From contig JAZAYU010000012.1 of assembly GCA_038501625.1 (NCBI GenBank), positions 806,001 through 870,000 of the forward strand: a stretch of DNA of 64,000 nt. The letters run 5' to 3'. Numbering within the stretch: the stretch's first letter is position 1; the number at the start of each line of letters is the position of its first letter. Shown here piece after piece: positions 11,801-20,800 of the stretch. Made by a program: the position numbers and the translations under genes. This stretch comes from Corbicula japonica (lineage: Eukaryota; Mollusca; Bivalvia; Venerida; Cyrenidae). Below the pieces are notes generated by a model. The model saw only the letters and a program-made list of their open reading frames with translations, was not told where the DNA came from and ran no database searches.

Positions 11801-14800
11801 CCAGAAAGCATGAGTTTGTTCGCATCTAGAGCCCAGCTCAAGATCAACAAACAACACTTACAGCTGGGCACCAGAAAGCATGACTTTGTTGGCATATAGA
11901 GCCGAGCTCAAGATCAACAAACAACACTTACAGCTGGGCGCCAGGAAGCATGACTTTGTTGGCATATACAGCCCAGCTCAAGATCAACAAACAACACTTA
12001 CAGCTGGGCGCCAGAAAGCATGACTTTGTTCACATCTAGAGCCCAGCTCAAGATCAACAAACAACACTTACTGCTGGGCACCAGAAAGCATGATTTTGTT
12101 CGCAACTAGAGCCCAGCTCAAGATCAACAAACAACGCTTACTGCTGGGCACCAGAAAGCATGACTTTGTTCGCAACTAGAGCCCAGCTCAAGATCAACAA
12201 ACAACACTTACTGCTGGGCGCCAGAAAGCATGACTTTGTTCACATATAGAGCCCAGCTCAAGATCAACAAACAACACTTACTGCTGCGCACCAGAAAGCA
12301 TGACATTGTTGGCATATAGAGCCCAGCTCAAGATCAACAAACAACACTTACTGCTGGGCACCAGAAAGCATGACTTTGTTGGCATATAGAGCCCAGCTCA
12401 AGATCAACAAACAACACTTACTGCTGGGCACCAGAAAGCATGACTTTGTTGGCATATAGAGCCCAGCTCAAGATCAACAAACAACACTTACTGCTGGGCA
12501 CCAGAAAGCATGACTTTGTTGGCATATAGAGCCCAGCTCAAGATCAACAAACAACACTTACAGCTGGGCACCAGAAAGCATGACTTTGTTGGCATATAGA
12601 GCCCAGCTCAAGATCAACAAACAACACTTACTGCTGGGCACCAGAAAGCATGACTTTGTTGGCATATAGAGCCCAGCTCAAGATCAACAAACAACACTTA
12701 CTGCTGGGCACCAGAAAGCATGACTTTGTTGGCATATAGAGCCCAGCTCAAGATCAACAAACAACACTTACTGCTGGGCACCAGAAAGCATGACTTTGTT
12801 CACATATAGAGCCCAGCTCAAGATCAACAAACAACACTTACTGCTGGGCACCAGAAAGCATGACTTTGTTCGCATCTAGAGCCCAGCTCAAGATCAACAA
12901 ACAACACTTACTGCTGGGCACCAGAAAGCATGACTTTGTTCACATCTAGAGCCCAGCTCAAGATTAACAAACAACACTTACTGCTGGGCACCAGAAAGCA
13001 TGACTTTGTTCGCATCTAGAGCCCAGCTCAAGATCAACAAACAACACTTACTGCTGGGCACCAGAAAGCATGACTTTGTTGGCATATAGAGCCCAGCTCA
13101 AGATCAACAAACATCACTTACTGCTGGGCACCAGAAAGCATGACTTTGTTGGCATATAGAGCCCAGCTCAAGATCAACAAACAACACTTACTGCTGGGCA
13201 CCAGAAAGCATGACTTTGTTGGCATATAGAGCCCAGCTCAAGATCAACAAACAACACTTACAGCTGGGCACCAGAAAGCATGACTTTGTTGGCATATAGA
13301 GCCCAGCTCAAGATCAACAAACAACACTTACAGCTGGGCACCAGAAAGCATGACTTTGTTGGCATATAGAGCCCAGCTCAAGATCAACAAACAACACTTA
13401 CAGCTGGGCACCAGAAAGCATGACTGTTGGCATATAGAGCCCAGCTCAAGATCAACAAACAACACTTACTGCTGGGCACCAGAAAGCATGACTTTGTTGG
13501 CATCTAGAGCCCAGCTCAAGATCAACTAACAACACTTACAGCTGGGCACCAGAAAGCATGACTTTGTTGGCATCTAGAGCCCAGCTCAAGATCAACAAAC
13601 AACACTTACAGCTGGGCACCAGAAAGCATGACTTTGTTGGCATCTAGAGCCCAGCTCAAGATCAACAAACAACACTTACTGCTGGGCACCAGAAAGCATG
13701 ACTTTGTTGGCATCTAGAGCCCAGCTCAAAATCAACAAACAACACTTACAGCTGGGCACCAGAAAGCATGACTTTGTTGGCATCTAGAGCCCAGCTCAAG
13801 ATCAACAAACAACACTTACTGCTGGGCACCAGAAAGCATGACTTTGTTGGCATATAGAGCCCAGCTCAAGATCAACAAACAACACTTACTGCTGGGCACC
13901 AGAAAGCATGACTTTGTTCGCATCTTGAGCCCAGCTCAAGATCAACAAACAACACTTACTGCTGGGCACCAGAAAGCATGACTTTGTTGGCATATAGAGC
14001 CCAGCTCAAGATCAACAAACATCACTTACTGCTGGGCACCAGAAAGCATGACTTTGTTGGCATATAGAGCCCAGCTCAAGATCAACAAACAACACTTACT
14101 GCTGGGCACCAGAAAGCATGACTTTGTTGGCATATAGAGCCCAGCTCAAGATCAACAAACAACACTTACAGCTGGGCACCAGAAAGCATGACTGTTGGCA
14201 TATAGAGCCCAGCTCAAGATCAACAAACAACACTTACTGCTGGGCACCAGAAAGCATGACTTTGTTGGCATCTAGAGCCCAGCTCAAGATCAACTAACAA
14301 CACTTACAGCTGGGCACCAGAAAGCATGACTTTGTTGGCATCTAGAGCCCAGCTCAAGATCAACAAACAACACTTACAGCTGGGCACCAGAAAGCATGAC
14401 TTTGTTGGCATCTAGAGCCCAGCTCAAGATCAACAAACAACACTTACTGCTGGGCACCAGAAAGCATGACTTTGTTGGCATCTAGAGCCCAGCTCAAGAT
14501 CAACAAACAACACTTACAGCTGGGCACCAGAAAGCATGACTTTGTTGGCATCTAGAGCCCAGCTCAAGATCAACAAACAACACTTACTGCTGGGCACCAG
14601 AAAGCATGACTTTGTTGGCATATAGAGCCCAGCTCAAGATCAACAAACAACACTTACTGCTGGGCACCAGAAAGCATGACTTTGTTGGCATATAGAGCCC
14701 AGCTCAAGATCAACAAACAACACTTACTGCTGGGCACCAGAAAGCATGACTTTGTTGGCATCTAGAGCCCAGCTCAAGATCAACAAACAACACTTACTGC

Positions 14801-17800
14801 TGGGCACCAGAAAGCATGACTTTGTTGGCATATAGAGCCCAGCTCAAGATCGACAAACAACACTTACTGCGGAGAGCATGAATGATCATCTAGAACACCG
14901 TGATGTCCAATCACTCAGAATTAATTGAATTTTTTTTTTCAGAAAAGTCCAATACAGAGGTGTAGAAATTTTCTTGGACCCACTCGCCCTGCAGACATTT
15001 TAAATAAAATACTCTTTCTGTTGCAATTTTCGTTTTTCTATTCGTTCTATCTCTTTCTTACTATCTCGCTCATTCTCTCGCTTTTCATCATCACCCCTAC
15101 CTTGTGTAAAAAACGTTATCTTCATTTGTTTCGACATTTTGACATATAGCGGGAAAATACGTGCACTTGCAGCCTCGTTCTGATTTGGGAAACCCAATGA
15201 GGATAAAAGTAAATCGCTGCTTTTACCTTTACATTAAAAACGTTCCGAATACATTGGAAATCGACCGAAATACTGGAAATCGAATTGTATTTTATAAACA
15301 AAGTGAAAATATTTCATTTTTCTGAAGAAAACACACATGCTTTGCTGAAAAATTTACTCGCCCGGTCGGTCGAGTGTTTCGGCCGCTTCACTTGACCCAA
15401 CGGATCATTTACAAGCCATGGCGAGCGGTAGAGTGGAATTCTACACCTCTGCAATATGACTGGTTTTTAACCTACACGATATACGATATATACATTTTTT
15501 ATCGCATGTGTGAACTTTGTATATCCACATCAACTGGCACATCCATGCCATCTGATCGAGATCTACACTGTTTGCTAATTTGTCAGAAATAAGGAATGAA
15601 TAAAAAAGCCGACAGTGTAGATCCTGATCATATGGAATGGATGTATGAGCTATCCATGCCAGCTGATCAGGATCTGGATCTAGACAGTTTTCCCATGGAT
15701 AAGTGCCATATCTCACGGAGTAAACAGTTAAGTAACCCTTATGATATATTTAATTTGAAAAACAAACCCATGTATTTTAGATATGGGATATGGTTTCTGG
15801 AGAATTGTTACAAACCATCATTTTCCCAGCCAGTGTGATGTCGGTTGCCATGGATACGGCAGAATATCGTCTGTTTGCAGGAGCCAGCAATGGAGATATA
15901 CACTGTGTCAATATGTATGGCCAGGTAAGATGCTTGTCTTAATAAATACATGGATGTGGCGGGGATTCTAAAATTTACAGCATGCTGGACATGTCAGAAT
16001 TTCAGAGAAAAAAAGTATAATTAACCGGTTACTCCATATATACACTTTTTTACGCATGTACGGCCAGTGTAGATCAGATCTGTGCTATCTGATCAGGATC
16101 TGCACTGTTTGCAATTTGGTCAGAGATAACCTAACGTATAAAAAAGCAAACATTTTAGATTCTGATCAGACAGCACAGATGTGCCAGCTGATCTGGATCT
16201 AATCTGTTTGCCCTCGCAATTGAGGTGTATCCATAGAGGAAAGGGTTTAAATGCGAATTTTAATGAAAGAGATGATGGTGTATTGCATCAAAGATGCCGA
16301 ACTCCGTAAACTAAAAAATTGTGCTCATCGCTTTAAAATTGGTCGTTACCAGTGTTTAAAAGAATTTAAATCTGTCTACACCTTGGAAATCAATTGATGG
16401 ATTGGATTGATATTTGATGGTTTTCATTTTGCTATGGAAAACAGTTGGGTTCATTTTGGTATGGAAAACAGTTGGGTTCTTTTAAGTGTGTGAAGCCCCA
16501 AAAGCTAGCTGAACAATGAGGCTGTTGAAAGTGATCTCTTGATGCCATCACTTCAGATGCTAATACATGTACTTTCAATCGTATTAAAATCATCTCCTGA
16601 AAACCGCTGCTATCAGGATCTGACGACGAGTAACTTAAACAAGCTTTTAATTAACCCTTTGAACTAATCAGATTGTCACAGAAATCGCAAAAATTAAAAT
16701 AAAATTAGTATTTTAAACCATGGAAAGAGTTGACAGCCTGCGTAAGACATATTTTACTGGAGATATATGTGTTTATGTAGTATTGCATCATTCTAATGTA
16801 ATGATATCTTCAGATCATTCTGTGAACGTTATAAATTATGCTTCTTGTGTTGACAATTTCTAAAAATAGTAATTGGTGAAAACCGCAATAGCTTATGCAT
16901 GGTGTCTGCGGGCTGTCATCAGATCTAACAGATAGTTAGATCTGACTTTAGTGAGATTGATGTACTTGTATAGTCATCTTGTTTTATTGCAATAACATCA
17001 ATATCATGTTCACCATGCAAATACCATTCAAACAGTATTTTTCTTCAATTTATTTGCAGCCAGTTAGAACAGAGCGTCACATAGATACCACAGATCAGCC
17101 AGGTGTTGCCTGCTTTAAGGGACATAGGTTAGCTTGTGTGCAGTATTTAATTATTTCACAATGATTTTAACACTGATCTTTACTTCATATATATGGGTTT
17201 TGTCACATGTGCGAACAGTGTAGTTTTAGATCAGCCAACACATTGTACCATCTGTTCATGATATACTCTGTTCGCTTCTTGGCCAGAAATAACCTAGTTC
17301 GCTTCTTGGCCAGAAATAACCTAGTTCGCTTCTTGGCCAGAAATAACCTAAAGAATAAAAAAACAAACAGTGTATATCCTGATCAGACTGAAAAAATGTG
17401 CTTGCTGATCTGGTTGTACACCGTTCACCAATGCCATAAAAGTCACCTATGGAGTAAGGAGTTAAAGCTTGAAAACTTATTTTCAGTTTTTAATTTTTGA
17501 AATTATATGGCAGAGATGTTAACGCTTTCCTTCATAGATGGCATGTGCAAACAGTTTTGATCCAGGTCAATGCTGTCTGACCAGGATCTGCACTGTTTGC
17601 TTAGGTTATTTCATACCAGAAGGTGAACAGTGCACTGCAGATCCAGACCGTTATCGGTAACCATCAAAGGTGCGAACAAAGGCGCAAAAATGTCTCGCCA
17701 ATTAGGACGATATGCTATTTAATTTAGTAATTAAATATAGATAACAAATTAAAGCGGATGAAAATATTTTGTTAGCTCACCTGTCACGAAGTGACAAGGT

Positions 17801-20800
17801 GAGCTATTGTGACCGCCTGATGTCTGTCGTGCGTTGTCCGTTGTGCGTCATCAACAATTGCTTCAATCGACTTCTTCTCTGAAACAGCTTGGCCAATTTT
17901 GATGAAACTTCACAGGAATAATGCTTAGATGATGCCCTTTCAAAATTATTCAAAAAATGGAATTCCAAGCAGAACTCTGGTTGCCATGGCAACCTAAAGG
18001 AAAAACTTTAAAAATCTTCTTCTCTGAAACCACAAGGCATAGAGCTTAGATATTTGGCATTTAGCACCCTCTAGTGGAACTCTACAAAGATTGTTCAAAT
18101 TATTTCGCTGGGGTCAAAGTTGGCCCCGCCCCAGGGGTCACTTCATTTAACATATACTTATATAGGAAAAACTTTAAAAATCTTCTTGTCTGAAACCACA
18201 AGGCCTAGATCTTAGATATTTGGCATTTAGCACCCTATAGTGGAACTCTACAAAGATTGTTCAAATGATTTCCCTGGGGTCAAAATTGGCCCCGCCCCAG
18301 GGGTCACTTCATTTTACATAGACTTATATAGGAAAAACTTTAAAAATCTTCTTGTCTGAAACCACAAGGCCTAGAGCTTAGATATTTGGCATTTAGCACC
18401 CTCTAGTGGAACTCTACAAAGATCGTTCAAATGATTTCCCTGGGGTCAAAATTGGCCCCGCCCCAGGGGTCACTTCATTTTACATAGACTTATATAGGAA
18501 ATCTTTAAAAATCTTCTTCTCACAAACCACAATGTGTACAGCTTAGATATTTGGTAAGTAGCATTGTCTAATGGATGTCTACTAAATTTGTTCAAATTAT
18601 GTCCCCTGCACCAAAATCAGCCACGCCCTAGGGTCTTCTTGGTTTACATGTAGTTATATACGAAAAACATGAAAATCTTCTTCTTTAAAACCACAAGGCC
18701 TAGAGCCTTAATATTTGATATACAGCATCATCTAGTGGTCCTCTACCAAATTTGTTCAAACTATCCCCCTGGGGTCAAAAATGGCCCTGCCCCAGGGGTC
18801 ACTTGTTTACTTAGACTTATAAAGGGAAAACTTAAAAAAATCTTCTCTAAAACCACAAGGCCTAGAACCTTGGTATTTGGTATGTGTCATCATGTAGTGG
18901 TCCTCTACAAAAGTTGTGCAAATTATTCTCCTAGGGTCGAAAATGGAACTGCCCCGGGGGTCACTAGTTTTATTACATAGTGCTATATAGTAAATCTTTA
19001 AAAATCTTCTTCTCTGAAACCATAAGGCCTAGAGCTTAGATATTTGGTATAGAGCATCATCTAGTTACATTTTCTCCACAATAGCAGCTTAATTTTTTTT
19101 AAATTTTTGACTTGATTTTACCAAACTTGCACACAACTCTTGCAACCATTGAGCAGTTGTTGACAGGTGAGCGACCCAGGGTCCTATGGACCCTCTTGTT
19201 TTTATTATGTTTTTATGTTATTTAACTGTTTTGCTTATATATAATTTCAAGATTAAAACTATGTTTCTTCATTATCATGTATGCTTGTCTTATTTTAAAA
19301 AGAGAAGATATATTTAATACATTAACATTAGAAATATAATGAATTGTAATGTGTTTGCTTAGTTTGGTGAACAGAAACCAATTCTCACATACCAACCGCA
19401 GATCGAAATGCTAATCCGAGTAATCGCTCGAACACAATCTGCCAGTCGCGTGGAGTTCTAGCCATCGAAGTTTGACTGTAACACAAAATGAAACATTAAA
19501 GCATCTCACTTGTTAAGCGGGCTTCATTAATAGTATGATACACTACAGTGCTCTTGTTTTGTTGTTGCAGTAAGCAAGTGACGTGTTTGTCTGTCAACAT
19601 GGATGGTACAAAGCTCGCCTCGGGATCACATGACAGTTCTGTGAAGATCTGGGATGTATTTAGTGGGCAGTGCTTGCGTACTCTGCCACACAAAGGTATC
19701 TTTCACTTTAAAAAATGTGAAGCTACAGTCTAACCTGTAGCAAAGACCACCTGTGAACAAAGACCATGTGGGATAAAGACCACATTATGTTTGTTCCATT
19801 GACTGGTGAAATGAAGATATTCACCTGTGATCAGAGACCACCTGTCTTCAAAGACCACTTAAGGGGTTTCAAATGAGTGGTTTTTGAAGACAGGTTTGAC
19901 AGTACATACAAAACCCATCAACATCATCATCACATTGAAGTATAAGTGTAAGGAATTTATTCCTGTAAAACATATGGAATAGCTTTTGAATGATAAACAG
20001 TGAAAATGTAATAACAGATTTGTTTGTATAGAGGTACAAGAGTTGCAAACATAAAACACAACCAACAATCGACAAAAACTTGCTAGATTCTAAATATTAG
20101 TCATTTTAAATCCATTTTTTAACATGTAAATCCATTTTCTTGATTATTGTAGGACTGCAGTTTACATTATTTTTAATAATTAACTCACCTTAAAACTCCT
20201 AGTACTAGCCATCCATTCCAGTTTGATCCACCTGGGCTATGTTGTCATGCTTTTGTTACATACAAAATCGCTGTTATATTTACGTTTGTGATGACTCCAT
20301 CATAATCATTGCACATTCAGTGAAATCACACGTCAGTTGGCAACTTTTTCTAAGATGATCATGTATTCAGATTTTCATCAGCAAACTTAGTATTTAGAGT
20401 GCATAAAGAGGTATGTCCACAATTACATTTAACCCTTTACTCCAAAGATATTACCTCTATAGCATGAGCAAACAGTGTAGAGCCAGATCAGCCAGCATAT
20501 CTATGCCATTTGATCAAGACCTACACTGTTTGCTGTTAGATTCATTTGGTTATTTATAACCAGAAAGGGAACAATGTAGATCCTGATCAGTCGGAAACAG
20601 ATGTGCCTGCTGGCCAGCTGATCTGTTTTCACATGCAGTATAACCGTGATATATGGCGTAAAGGGTTAAAGACATCAGTAATTTTAGTTGTCAGTCAATT
20701 AAATGTAGGGGATTAGGCATGAGGAAAGCTAGACAAGTAACTAGCTGCATTTGAGGCCCAACTGTAATTGTAATTATAAGTTACTTAGTCAATTTAAATT

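Noticed and set aside
11471..11899. 142-codon frame continuing from WDR18 exon 5 into the minisatellite
   Set aside because: Crosses a perfect AAG|GTAAGT donor, and exon 6 joins in frame to the family's IWD motif, so the extension is intronic.
11627..14872. CRISPR-like array
   Set aside because: Units are contiguous with no unique spacers, the repeat is 70 bp and the host is eukaryotic; it is a minisatellite.
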